The notes under the pieces were generated by a model. It made no database searches and was not told the DNA's origin. It saw only the letters and a list, made by a program, of their open reading frames with translations. Position numbers and translations under genes: made by a program. From Roseiarcus sp963813195 (GTDB lineage Bacteria > Pseudomonadota > Alphaproteobacteria > Rhizobiales > Beijerinckiaceae), in assembly GCA_963813195.1 (NCBI GenBank), contig CAWEYC010000002.1:62001-126000 (forward strand): a DNA stretch of 64,000 nucleotides. The letters run 5' to 3'. Shown here piece by piece: positions 43,656 to 52,514 of this stretch. The first letter of the stretch is position 1; the number at the start of each line of letters is the position of its first letter.

Positions 43656-44753
43656 ATGGGCTTCAAATGCGGCATCGTCGGCCTGCCCAATGTGGGCAAA
43701 TCGACGCTCTTCAATGCGCTGACGCAGACCGCGGCGGCGCAGGCGGCCAACTATCCCTTCTGCACCATCGAGCCCAACGTCGGCGACGTCGCGGTGCCCG
43801 ATCCGCGGCTCGAGACGCTGGCGGCCATCGCGAACTCGAAGGAGATCATCCCGACGCGCCTCACCTTCGTCGACATCGCCGGCCTGGTGCGCGGCGCCTC
43901 GAAAGGGGAGGGGCTCGGCAACCAGTTTCTCGCCAACATCCGCGAATGCGACGCCATCGCGCATGTCGTGCGCTGCTTCGAGGACGGCGACGTCACCCAT
44001 GTCGAGGGCCGCATCGATCCGCTCTCGGACATCGCGACGATCGAGACCGAACTGATGCTGGCCGATCTGGAAAGCCTCGAGCGCCGCGTCGTTCAGATGG
44101 AGAAGAAGGCCAAGGGCGGCGACAAGGACGCCAGGGACCTGCTCGATCTCGCGCAGCGCAGCCTCGCCGAATTGCGCGAGGGCCGGCCGGCGCGCACGGC
44201 CGGCGTGAGCCGCGAGGAACACAAGCTCTTCCAGTCGCTCGGGCTCCTGTCGTCGAAACCGGTCCTTTACGTCTGCAACGTCGAGGAAGCCTCCGCCGAT
44301 GAGGGCAATGCGCTCTCCGATCAGGTGCGCGAACAGGCGGCCAAGGAGGGCGCGGTCGCCGTCGTCGTCTCCGCCAAGATCGAGAGCGAGATCGCCGTGC
44401 TGCCGCAAGCCGATCAGAAGGATTATCTCGAAGCCGTGGGCCTCGCCGAGCCCGGCCTCAACCGCGTCATCCGCGCCGGCTACGATCTGCTGCATCTCGT
44501 CACGTTCTTCACCGTCGGGCCGAAGGAGGCGCGCGCCTGGACCGTCGAGAAGGGCACCCGCGCGCCGCAGTCAGCCGGCGTCATCCACACCGATTTCGAG
44601 AAGGGCTTCATCCGCGCCGAGACCATCGCCTACGATGACTATGTCGCGTTCAAGGGCGAATCGGGCGCCCGCGAAGCCGGCAAGTTCCGCCTCGAAGGCA
44701 AGGACTATGTCGTCAACGACGGCGACGTGCTGCACTTCCGCTTCGCCAACTGA
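43656..44753 (+). CDS. ychF: Redox-regulated ATPase YchF
   Basis: This is a universally conserved OBG-family P-loop protein that prefers ATP to GTP and associates with ribosomes. The 365 residues give G1 GLPNVGKSTLFNALT, G2 NYPFCTIEPNVG, G3 DIAGLVRGASKGEGLGNQFL, the YchF-specific NVEEASADE, and a C-terminal TGS domain (FFTVGPKEARAWTVEKGTRA, ending VNDGDVLHFRFAN). Length and motifs are standard. A REP-like palindrome follows its stop. Confidence 0.97.
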   Translation: MGFKCGIVGLPNVGKSTLFNALTQTAAAQAANYPFCTIEPNVGDVAVPDPRLETLAAIANSKEIIPTRLTFVDIAGLVRGASKGEGLGNQFLANIRECDAIAHVVRCFEDGDVTHVEGRIDPLSDIATIETELMLADLESLERRVVQMEKKAKGGDKDARDLLDLAQRSLAELREGRPARTAGVSREEHKLFQSLGLLSSKPVLYVCNVEEASADEGNALSDQVREQAAKEGAVAVVVSAKIESEIAVLPQADQKDYLEAVGLAEPGLNRVIRAGYDLLHLVTFFTVGPKEARAWTVEKGTRAPQSAGVIHTDFEKGFIRAETIAYDDYVAFKGESGAREAGKFRLEGKDYVVNDGDVLHFRFAN

Positions 44754-44785
44754 GGCGCGTGTCATTGGATTGAACCGGTCTCCGT

Positions 44786-44872
44786 CGTCATTGCGAGCAA
44801 TGCGAAGCAATCCAGACGAAGCCGCTGCCGCAAACCCTAAGTCTGGTTTGCTTCGCTTTGCTCGCAATGACG
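44786..44872. repeat. REP-like palindromic repeat
   Basis: Two 32-base arms, CGTCATTGCGAGCAATGCGA... and its reverse complement, match at 30 of 32 positions and are separated by 23 bases. It lies between ychF and the first MaoC gene. Elements with CGTCATTGCGAGC...GAAGCAATCCAG arms are known as dispersed palindromes in several alphaproteobacteria. It is the only such copy seen in this window. Transcribed, it would form a long hairpin. Confidence 0.85.
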
Positions 44873-44918
44873 GTTGAGAGGCTTGGTCTTGAACACATCG
44901 CGCTCTGAAGGCCGGGCG

Positions 44919-45383
44919 ATGGAGACGCTCTGTTTCGAGGACTTCCAGCCGGGAGAGATCGTCGAATTCGGCGATTACGAGGTGACGGCGGAGGAGATCG
45001 TCGAATTCGCGCGCGAGTTCGATCCGCAGCCCTTTCATCTCGACGCGGCGGCGGCGGCCGACACATTCGCGGGCGGATTGATCGCCTCCGGCTGGCACAC
45101 CGCCTGCATTCTGATGCGCATGATCTGCGACGGCTTCCTCGATCGCTCGACGAGCCAGGGCGGCCCCGGCGTCGAGGCGCTCGAATGGACGAAGCCGGTG
45201 CGCCCCGGCGACCGCCTGCGTGCGCGGCGCACGACCTTGAGCGCCCGCGCCCTGCGTTCGCGCCCGACAGTCGGGCTCGTCGAATTCCAGTTCGAAGTCT
45301 TCAACCAGAACGCGGACGTCGTGATGAGGCAGAAGAATGCGATCTTCTTCCTGCGCCGCTCGGCGGCGGAGGCGGCGTCATGA
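44919..45383 (+). CDS. MaoC-like (hot-dog) dehydratase, first of pair
   Basis: This 154-residue protein is a single hot-dog-fold hydratase/dehydratase. Conserved motifs are FAREFDPQPFHLD with the catalytic Asp/His pair and IASGWHTACILMR. Such proteins hydrate or dehydrate acyl-CoA or related thioesters. It starts at ATG 44919 and its stop overlaps the next start as ATGA, so the two MaoC genes are translationally coupled and may form a heterodimer. Confidence 0.9.
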   Translation: METLCFEDFQPGEIVEFGDYEVTAEEIVEFAREFDPQPFHLDAAAAADTFAGGLIASGWHTACILMRMICDGFLDRSTSQGGPGVEALEWTKPVRPGDRLRARRTTLSARALRSRPTVGLVEFQFEVFNQNADVVMRQKNAIFFLRRSAAEAAS

Positions 45384-45859
45384 TCGGCCTCTATTTCGAG
45401 GATCACCGGATCGGCGAGACGCAGGCGCTCGGCTCGCACGAGTTCACCCGCGAAGCGATCATCGCCTTTGCGCGCCGCTTCGATCCGCAGCCCTTCCATG
45501 TCGACGAGGCCGCCGGCGCCGCGTCGCTGTTCGGCTCGCTCTGCGCCTCGGGCTGGCACACCGCGAGCGTCTGCATGCGCCTGCTCGTCGATTTCATCGC
45601 CGCTCAGCGCGCCGCCACCGCGGCGCGCGGCGAGCCGCTGCCGGCGATGGGCCCCGGCACGGGGGTGCGCGATCTCAACTGGACCGCCCCGGTGCGGCCG
45701 GGCGACGTCGTCAGCTATTCCCTTCGGATCGAATTGCTGCGCGAGACGCGCCGGCCGCAATGGGGCGGCGTCGGCTTCGCCGCGACCGGCGTCAATCAGA
45801 GCGGGCGCCAGGTCCTCTCCTATTTCAGCGAAGGCCTGTTCGCCCGCCGCGAGAAGTAG
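45380..45859 (+). CDS. MaoC-like (hot-dog) dehydratase, second of pair
   Basis: This 159-residue paralogue of the preceding protein keeps the same signatures: FARRFDPQPFHVDEAA and CASGWHTASVCMRLL. It overlaps the first MaoC gene by four bases. The pair probably arose by duplication. Whether both active sites are used, or one subunit is structural, cannot be told. It is convergent with the CpdB-like gene. Confidence 0.9.
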   Translation: MIGLYFEDHRIGETQALGSHEFTREAIIAFARRFDPQPFHVDEAAGAASLFGSLCASGWHTASVCMRLLVDFIAAQRAATAARGEPLPAMGPGTGVRDLNWTAPVRPGDVVSYSLRIELLRETRRPQWGGVGFAATGVNQSGRQVLSYFSEGLFARREK

Positions 45860-45901
45860 ACGGCGTGCGCGTCATCGGCGTTTCGAGTCCCCGGCTCCGA
45901 A

Positions 45902-47767
45902 CTACCTCGGCGCGACCCGATACTTGATGAACCCGCCGGGCGCCGCGCCCATCGGCGTCAGCGTGACGCTGGACGGCGGCGCGGCGCCCGCGGCGGCGGG
46001 CGAGGTGACGAAGGTGGCGACGACATGCGCGGGCCAGGGCGTGAAGCGCCAGTTGCCGTCGGGTTTCGGTTCGAGATGGCGGGTCTCGACGATGTAGCGC
46101 ACCATGACGTCGCGGTTGGAATCGGGCGCCTCGAAGACCACCGTCGATCTGTCGCAGCCGGGAAAGTTGCCGCCTCCGCTGGCGCGGTAGTTGTTGGTGA
46201 CGACGATGAACGTCTGGCTGGGATCGATCGGCGCGCCGCGGAAGGCGAGATTGCGGATGCGATGCGCGTCGGGCGCGACGAGCTTGCCGTCCGAATCGTA
46301 GCGCGAAGGCTGCGTGACATCGATCTCATAGGTCACGCCGTCGATGACGTCGAAATTATACGAGGCGAAGTTCGCGTCGAGCAGCGGCTGTTCGACCGCG
46401 GAGTTCGGGTCGATGTGCAGGAACTGGCCGGCCGAGCGCTCCAGCCATTCGCGCAAGGTCGCGCCGTCGACCTTCACCGCGCGCAAGGCGTTGGGGTAGA
46501 GATAGAGGTCGGCGACGTTCTTGATCGCGATGGGCCCAGCTTTGACGTCGGTGTAATAATCCGGGCCGCCGCGCCCTCCCGACTTGAACGGCGCCGCAGC
46601 GGACAGGATCGGCACGCCCGCAAGCGCGGGCAAGGTTTCGGCGAGCCGGCTCACGTACCAGATCTGCGCCGCGTTGACGATCTGCACCGAGGGATCGTCG
46701 GCGACCAGCGCGAAAAACGAATTGATCGGCGAAGCGATGTCGCCGACGGGCGAGCGGACATAGGCGAGCGTCGCGTCGTGCGCGGCTTGCATGGCGGCGA
46801 CGACCTTGGGGTCGGCCTCGACCAGCGGTGTGACCATGTCGCCGTCGCGCTTGTAGATCGGCCGCGCTTCGACCTTGGCGCCGGCGACCCGCCAGCCGCC
46901 GCCGTCATGCTGCAACTCAAGATCGATGACCGCGAGATGGCTGCCCCAGAAGCCCGGCATGCAGGCAGGCACGCCATGCAAGACGCCCTCGACGACGTCG
47001 ACGCCGTCGATCCCGGCGAAATCCTGACTAGGCAGGACGAGATGCTGGTGGCCGAGGATCATCGCGTCGATGCCGCCTAGCGCCGCGAGCGCCAAAGCGG
47101 CGTTCTCTTCTCCGGGGGCGGGCGGTTTGGGGGATATGCCGGAATGGCAGAGCGCGACGACGAGATCGACGCCCTCGGCGCGCAGCGCGGGGACATGAAT
47201 GCGCGCGGCTTCGACGATCCCGACGGTGGTCGCCCGGCCGCTCAGATGGCTCTGGTCCCATTGCACGATCTGCGGCGGCGTGAAGCCGATCACGCCGATC
47301 CGCAGGCGCTGCTCCGCGCCCGCTTCGTCGCGCAGCTTCGGCTCCAGAATGAGCCACGGCTTGAAATAGTACTCGCCGTCCGGACGCAGAACGTTGCAGC
47401 TGAGGGCGGGAAAGTTCGCGCCGGCGAGGGCGGCGTCGAGAACGTCGAGGCCGTAGTTGAATTCGTGGTTGCCGATCGCGCAGGCGGCGTAGCCGAGTTC
47501 GTTCATCGCGCCGATCATCGGATGGACGCCGATTTTCTTCGTCCCCATCGACAGAGCCGCGTAATCGCCGAGCGGCGAGCCTTGAATGATGTCGCCATTG
47601 TCGAAGAGAAGGACGTTGACGGCTTCGGCGCGCGCGGCGGCGACGAGCGCGGCGGTCTTGGCGAGCCCGACAGTGTCGTCCGGCCTATCGCGATAGTAAT
47701 CGTAAGCAAAAATGTTGGCGTGGAGGTCGCTGGTGCCGATCAGACGCAGGGAAAGTCCGGCCCTCAT
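45902..47767 (-). CDS. CpdB-like cyclic phosphodiesterase/nucleotidase, without signal peptide
   Basis: This 621-residue metallophosphoesterase is of the 2',3'-cyclic-nucleotide 2'-phosphodiesterase/3'-nucleotidase family. The N-terminal metal-binding domain shows GTSDLHANIFAYDYY, DNGDIIQGSPLGDYA, AIGNHEFNYG and LCHSGI, and GHQHL. The C-terminal nucleotidase domain has INAAQIWYVS and FVVVTNNYRASGGG-like sequence (seen as IVVTNNYRASGGGNFPG). CpdB enzymes are normally periplasmic, but here no signal peptide is visible at the start 47767 (MRAGLSLRLIGTSDLH) or in the in-frame extension to 47815. So it is either cytoplasmic, exported otherwise, or mis-started. Confidence 0.88.
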   Translation of the reverse strand: MRAGLSLRLIGTSDLHANIFAYDYYRDRPDDTVGLAKTAALVAAARAEAVNVLLFDNGDIIQGSPLGDYAALSMGTKKIGVHPMIGAMNELGYAACAIGNHEFNYGLDVLDAALAGANFPALSCNVLRPDGEYYFKPWLILEPKLRDEAGAEQRLRIGVIGFTPPQIVQWDQSHLSGRATTVGIVEAARIHVPALRAEGVDLVVALCHSGISPKPPAPGEENAALALAALGGIDAMILGHQHLVLPSQDFAGIDGVDVVEGVLHGVPACMPGFWGSHLAVIDLELQHDGGGWRVAGAKVEARPIYKRDGDMVTPLVEADPKVVAAMQAAHDATLAYVRSPVGDIASPINSFFALVADDPSVQIVNAAQIWYVSRLAETLPALAGVPILSAAAPFKSGGRGGPDYYTDVKAGPIAIKNVADLYLYPNALRAVKVDGATLREWLERSAGQFLHIDPNSAVEQPLLDANFASYNFDVIDGVTYEIDVTQPSRYDSDGKLVAPDAHRIRNLAFRGAPIDPSQTFIVVTNNYRASGGGNFPGCDRSTVVFEAPDSNRDVMVRYIVETRHLEPKPDGNWRFTPWPAHVVATFVTSPAAAGAAPPSSVTLTPMGAAPGGFIKYRVAPR

Positions 47768-47872
47768 GCGATCCTCGAATTCCGGGAGCGAATCAAGACA
47801 CATTAGAGCGGGCACGCGAAAGTTGAAACCTTTCGCGGCCGCAGTACGCCCGGCTTTCCACTTCTCTGTGTG

Positions 47873-50800
47873 TCAGAGCACCGCCGCGCCCTCGTGCGGC
47901 GTCCCGTTCGCTTGCGGCGCTCCGGGCTTGGCGTCCCAGCCGCCGGGCGGCGTCGACGCTTCGTTGGCGGACGGCAAGGGAGTCGATGTCTTGAACGCGG
48001 CAAGCGCCTTGGCGGCGGCCGCCAGGGCCGGAGCATCCATCTTGGCGGCCACTTCGTCGCGCTTCTTCATCGCATCGGAATCGCCCTGCTGGGCCGCCAG
48101 CGAGAACCACAGCCAGGATTGACCGAGGTCTTGCGGCACGCCCATCCCGCGCGCGTAGAGAATGCCGAGATTGTACTGGCTGTCGCGGATGCCGAGTTGG
48201 CCCGCCTTGCCGAACCATCGCGCGGCTTCGGCATAATCGGGCTTGCCGCCCGCCGCGCCTTCCGCGTTGATGACCGCAAGATTGTGCATGGCGCGGGCGT
48301 TTCCTGCCGCCGCCGCCTTCTTGTACCAGGACATGGCGAGCTGCAGATCGCGCGTAACGCCGACGCCCTTCTCGTAGAGCGTCGCCAAGCGGTACTCCGC
48401 GACCGGCAGATCGCGAACGGCCGCCTGCTCGAACCATTGTGCGGCGGTGCGCGGGTCCTTGACGATGCCGCGGCCCTCGACGAGCCGCAGCCCCAGTTCG
48501 AACTCGGCTTGGGGATCGCCCGCCTTCGCGGCGTCGCGCAGGGATTGCGTCAGGCCGGCGGGAATCGCCGCCATGAGGTCGGCGGGAGGCGGCGTGTAGC
48601 TCTTGGCTGGCGCGGGCGGCGCGGCGATCGAACCGAGCGGGGTCCGATCGAGCGCTGCGGGATTGTTCGCCGCCGACAGCGAGCCGAGTTTGGGAAGGTC
48701 GGACTTGGCGACGGCGCGCGCCGGCGCCTCCAAGTTGGATCTTTGGACGGCGGACTGCCGAGCGCCGCGCAACTCGACGATCGCGAAGGTGGCGATCACC
48801 ACGAGGAGCGTCGCGGCGAGAAGAAGAGGCCGCCGTCGCGATGCGAGGAACGCCTTCGCCTGAGCGCCGATCGTCGCCTGCGCGGGCTCGCCGGACTCGA
48901 CCGTCTCGGCTGCGCGATTGGCGGTCCGATCCTTCGGCGCCGTCTCGGCCAGCGCCGCCTGAGCGGCGCGCCGCGCCGCCGCGATATGGGCGTTGATCGC
49001 GCTCTTCGGCGTTGGCGCTACGCTCGATTCTGAGCTCCGCGCCCGCGCGAGCGACGCGCCTGGCTCGAGCAGGAAATCCGAGCCATCGATCGAACGGCGC
49101 GGCGCGCCGCCGCGGGGCGCCTCGACGAGCCCGTCTCGCGTCGGCCGCGCCATGACGCGATCGGGGATGTCCCGCAACGTCGCGCCGCTTACGCCAGGCG
49201 GCTCCGCCCTCGGCGCCACATGAATGCCGCCGAGCGCCTGGGCGCGGGCGCTCTCGTCGACGCGCGCCACTTCCTCCTCGACGCGCCCGAGGCGATTGAC
49301 GATTTTTTCCAGAATGTCCTGGAGATTGGCGAGACGCGCTTGGGTGCGCTTGTCGGCGCTCGACTGTTCCGCCCGAAGGTTCGCGAGACCGTCGGCGATG
49401 TCGTCGCCGCTGCGAGCCGCGCTCGCCGGCATCGATTGCAGGGCTCGACGCGTCGCGTCGAGTTCGAGGAGCAGATCGGCGACCTTGTGCTCGAGCGCGG
49501 CGTTCGACGAAGCGTCGGGATGCAGAGCGTCGAGACGGTCGTGGATTTCGGAGATCTGGTTCGCCAGCGCATCGGCGTCGACGCGCGCGCTGTCGCGGCT
49601 GCCCAGTCGCTCGGCCAAGAGCTCGGCCGCCTGTTCGACGAATTTCGGATCGACTTTCGTGGCGGCGCCGAGATCGATTCGATCGTGCAGCGCGCGCAGC
49701 GCCTCTTCCAGCGGGCGGGTGTCGATCGCGGCGTCGACCCGCTGGTCGAGACGCGCGCCGAGATCATGGATCATCGCCTTGATTTCGCCCGGCCCGGTCG
49801 CGGCGACGGGCCCACGATCCAGCTTCTGGTTGATTTCGCGCAGCAAAGTCTCGAGCGGACGCATGTCGACCGCCGGCGGGGCGAGCTTGGCCCCGAGATC
49901 GCGCATCAGATTTTCGATTGGCGTCGTGTCGATCTCGATCGGACGGTCGCCGAGCGTTCGCAGGGCCAGTTCGAGCGGCTTCATGTCGAGGGTCGGGTTG
50001 GCGCGCTGCTCGATGCGCGCGCTCAGGTCCTGGAACATCGCCGCGAGCGCGTCCGGACTGGCCGCCGCCGCCACGGGACGGTCGAGCTTCTGGTTGATGT
50101 CGCGCAGCGTCGCCTCGAGCTTGGCGGCGTCGGGTTGCGAGCCGGTCTGGCGCTCGACCGACGCGCGGACGCCGTCGATGCGGCGCGCCAGGTCCTCAAT
50201 GGCGCGCGCATCGATGGCCGGTGCCGGTTGGGGCCGTTGCACGGCTTGATCCATCCGCTCGGCGAGTTGCTCGAGGCGGCGTTCAATCGCCGATAGCGCC
50301 GCCGCCGGCGTCGATCGCTCGATTTGCGCCCGCGCGTCGGCGAGGAGCGCGGCGAACCGCGCGGTTTCGGCTTGCGGCGCCGGACTGGCCGCCAATTGCT
50401 CGACGCGATCGGCGAGGTCGCCGATCTGCCTCTCCAGGCGCTCGACGGGCACCGGCCGCATGGCCGCGGCGGCGAGAAGGTTGCGGACTTCCTCGGTCTG
50501 CGCGCGAATGCGCTCGAACGCCTCGGGATTGATGACGCCCTGGGCGATGGCGTCGACCTTCGCGTCGATCGCGCGAATCTCCCGCTCGAGACCTCGCACC
50601 GCGGCTTGCGGGTCATGCGCGCGCAAAGCGTCGCGCAACTGGCCAATCAGCGCGACGAGCGTTTCGCGCACGCCGTTGTCGCGCATCGTCGCGATGCGGT
50701 CGCTGAGATCGCGCATCGCGCCTTCCAGGGCGACGACGGCGTTGCGCGGCGCGAGATCGGCGAGACTGCGCGACATCGCCGCGAGCTCGGCGCGCAGTCC

Positions 50801-51817
50801 CTGGACGTCGGCGGGCGCTTGCGCGCGTTGCTCGCTCTGTTCGCGGCGCATTTGGTCGAGGCGAAGGCTCACGGCCTTGATTTCCTCGCGCAGCGCATCC
50901 GCAGGCGCTGTGGCGGACGCCGCCGGCCGGGCCTCGAGGGGCGGCTGCTGCGCCGGCGTCGGCGCTTCGCGCGCGTCGGGGGCGGCGGAAGCGGCGCGCG
51001 GGGACGACGCGGGGTCGACGCCGAAATTGCGCCAGCCGCGCTTCTGCCCTTCGGCTTCGAGGCGGGGAGGGGGGGCGCGCGCATCGAGTTCGCTGCGTCG
51101 TCGGGCGATCTGCGAGACCGCGTCCCGCAGGTCGATACGCGGACGTTCCAGCGGGCGGGGCCGATCCTGGGCAGCCTCGACGCGGCGCGAGAGCGCGCTC
51201 ATGCGGGCGTCGATGTCGCGTTCGGTCTCCTCGATACGGGATTCCAGACGGCGGGGCGCCTCGGCGAGGAGGGTTTGCTGGCGAGCCGTGCGCTGATCGA
51301 TCGCGGCGAGCTTCTCGGCCACCGCCTTCAGCGTCGCGCGTTCCTCGCCGCGGTCGCTTTCGTTGCGTTCGATCCATTGCGCGACCGTTTCGAACGCGCG
51401 TGCGGCGCGCGCTTCCGTGCGCTCGGCGCGGCTTTCGATTCGGGCGATCGCCGCCTCGAGCAATTCGTCGGCGCGTCGAACCTCGTCGCGCCTCGGCTCC
51501 TGATCGCCGCGTTCGCGCCGCGAGTCGTCACGCGGCCGCGGCCGCGGTTCGTCGCCTGGCCGTTCCTCGCGACGCGCCAGGCGCGAGATGCGTTCGCCGA
51601 TCGCGTCCAGCCTGTCGTCGCGGTCGAGATCGGCGGGTTGGAGGCCCTGTTCGGCGGCCTTGTCGGCGACCACTTCATCGAGCCAATCGCCCAGGCTCAT
51701 GCCGGCGCGGCGCGCCGCCTCTTCGGCGAACGCGCGCGTCTCCCGTCCCACGCCTCTGACGTTCCAGGCCGTCGCGCTGCTCATGGTTTCAACCGTCGCC
51801 GGCATTGTGTCGATCAT
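47873..51817 (-). CDS. PodJ-like coiled-coil/SEL1 polar protein
   Basis: This very large 1314-residue protein has the layout of polar localisation factors of the PodJ type. An N-terminal charged segment (WNVRGVGRETRAFAEEAARR, then GMSLGDWLDEVVADKA) is followed by about 750 residues of coiled coil with repeated RIDGVR/L-x-x-I-N-Q-K-L-D-R heptads. A variable linker follows, then a membrane helix at about 995-1013 (PLLLAATLLVVIATFAIVEL) and SEL1 repeats at about 1090-1250 (AKAGDPQAEFELGLRLVEGR and four more). It is probably inner-membrane-anchored with SEL1 repeats in the periplasm. ATG 51817 is chosen; ATG 51805 is an alternative. Confidence 0.88.
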   Translation of the reverse strand: MIDTMPATVETMSSATAWNVRGVGRETRAFAEEAARRAGMSLGDWLDEVVADKAAEQGLQPADLDRDDRLDAIGERISRLARREERPGDEPRPRPRDDSRRERGDQEPRRDEVRRADELLEAAIARIESRAERTEARAARAFETVAQWIERNESDRGEERATLKAVAEKLAAIDQRTARQQTLLAEAPRRLESRIEETERDIDARMSALSRRVEAAQDRPRPLERPRIDLRDAVSQIARRRSELDARAPPPRLEAEGQKRGWRNFGVDPASSPRAASAAPDAREAPTPAQQPPLEARPAASATAPADALREEIKAVSLRLDQMRREQSEQRAQAPADVQGLRAELAAMSRSLADLAPRNAVVALEGAMRDLSDRIATMRDNGVRETLVALIGQLRDALRAHDPQAAVRGLEREIRAIDAKVDAIAQGVINPEAFERIRAQTEEVRNLLAAAAMRPVPVERLERQIGDLADRVEQLAASPAPQAETARFAALLADARAQIERSTPAAALSAIERRLEQLAERMDQAVQRPQPAPAIDARAIEDLARRIDGVRASVERQTGSQPDAAKLEATLRDINQKLDRPVAAAASPDALAAMFQDLSARIEQRANPTLDMKPLELALRTLGDRPIEIDTTPIENLMRDLGAKLAPPAVDMRPLETLLREINQKLDRGPVAATGPGEIKAMIHDLGARLDQRVDAAIDTRPLEEALRALHDRIDLGAATKVDPKFVEQAAELLAERLGSRDSARVDADALANQISEIHDRLDALHPDASSNAALEHKVADLLLELDATRRALQSMPASAARSGDDIADGLANLRAEQSSADKRTQARLANLQDILEKIVNRLGRVEEEVARVDESARAQALGGIHVAPRAEPPGVSGATLRDIPDRVMARPTRDGLVEAPRGGAPRRSIDGSDFLLEPGASLARARSSESSVAPTPKSAINAHIAAARRAAQAALAETAPKDRTANRAAETVESGEPAQATIGAQAKAFLASRRRPLLLAATLLVVIATFAIVELRGARQSAVQRSNLEAPARAVAKSDLPKLGSLSAANNPAALDRTPLGSIAAPPAPAKSYTPPPADLMAAIPAGLTQSLRDAAKAGDPQAEFELGLRLVEGRGIVKDPRTAAQWFEQAAVRDLPVAEYRLATLYEKGVGVTRDLQLAMSWYKKAAAAGNARAMHNLAVINAEGAAGGKPDYAEAARWFGKAGQLGIRDSQYNLGILYARGMGVPQDLGQSWLWFSLAAQQGDSDAMKKRDEVAAKMDAPALAAAAKALAAFKTSTPLPSANEASTPPGGWDAKPGAPQANGTPHEGAAVL

Positions 51818-51937
51818 CGCGCCGTCGGCTAATCACGGCGCAACAGGCCGATGTTTCGGCGTCCGTGGTGAACAAATCGTTAAGAGCGCCCCAAAATGGG
51901 GCAATTGTGCCCTGTCGCAGCGGCTGATGTGATTGTA

Positions 51938-51962
51938 TTGTGGAATAACACAACTGATAGTT
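51938..51962. promoter_or_regulatory. Symmetric AT-rich site upstream of MerR gene
   Basis: In the AT-rich leader of the MerR gene two short inverted repeats overlap: TTGTG-N6-CACAA and AACT-GAT-AGTT. MerR proteins bind imperfect dyads between promoter elements, so this could be an autoregulatory site. Short repeats of this size are weak evidence. Confidence 0.3.
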
Positions 51963-52058
51963 GCAATATTTCGGGAATGCGGCATATTCGGCCCTGCGGC
52001 GCCAGAACGAGGACAGGAGGTCCTCGCAACTCAGGGGAGCCGACGGAAAGGATTGGCC

Positions 52059-52514
52059 ATGAGGGCAAGTTCGGCATTGGGGAAAGTCGCGGATTCCGAG
52101 CGGGATCTCACCGCAAACCGAGGGCGCAAGACGACGAACGGCGCGGGTGAGGTGACGATCGGCGAACTGGCGCGCGAATATGGCGTCACCCTGCGGACGC
52201 TACGCTTCTATGAGGACCGCCGCCTGATTCGTCCGCGGCGAATGGGCCATGCCCGTTACTACGGCGGCCCCGATCGCGTTCGCCTGGAAATGATCCTCAG
52301 GGGCAAGCAGCTCGGCTTCACGCTCGCCGAGATCAGCGAATTGATCGGGACAGAGGACAACTCCGGCAGGACCGATTTCGAGGAAAGGCTGCGGCCCGCC
52401 CAGATCGTCGATCAACTCGATCATCTCGAACGGCAGCGGCGCGATATCGACGAGGCGATCGCAAGGCTCAAGGCGACGCACGAACGCCTGTCGCACGCGG
52501 TCAGCGCCGCCTAG
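52059..52514 (+). CDS. MerR-family transcriptional regulator
   Basis: This 151-residue regulator has a winged helix-turn-helix (TIGELAREYGVTLRTLRFYE, DRRLIRPRRMGHARYYG) and a dimerisation coiled coil (IVDQLDHLERQRRDIDEAIA). An N-terminal extension of about 33 residues precedes the HTH. No metal-binding cysteines are visible, so it is not a classic mercury or copper sensor; it resembles MerR proteins that control branched-chain or acyl-CoA catabolism. GGAAAGG precedes ATG 52059. Its stop shares the CTAG tetramer with the cmk stop on the other strand. Confidence 0.92.
   Translation: MRASSALGKVADSERDLTANRGRKTTNGAGEVTIGELAREYGVTLRTLRFYEDRRLIRPRRMGHARYYGGPDRVRLEMILRGKQLGFTLAEISELIGTEDNSGRTDFEERLRPAQIVDQLDHLERQRRDIDEAIARLKATHERLSHAVSAA

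Noticed and set aside
50324..51832. 502-codon plus-strand frame inside the PodJ-like gene
   Set aside because: It is an antisense shadow of a very GC-rich coiled-coil gene. It has no ribosome site and its product has an R/A/G composition with no recognisable domain.
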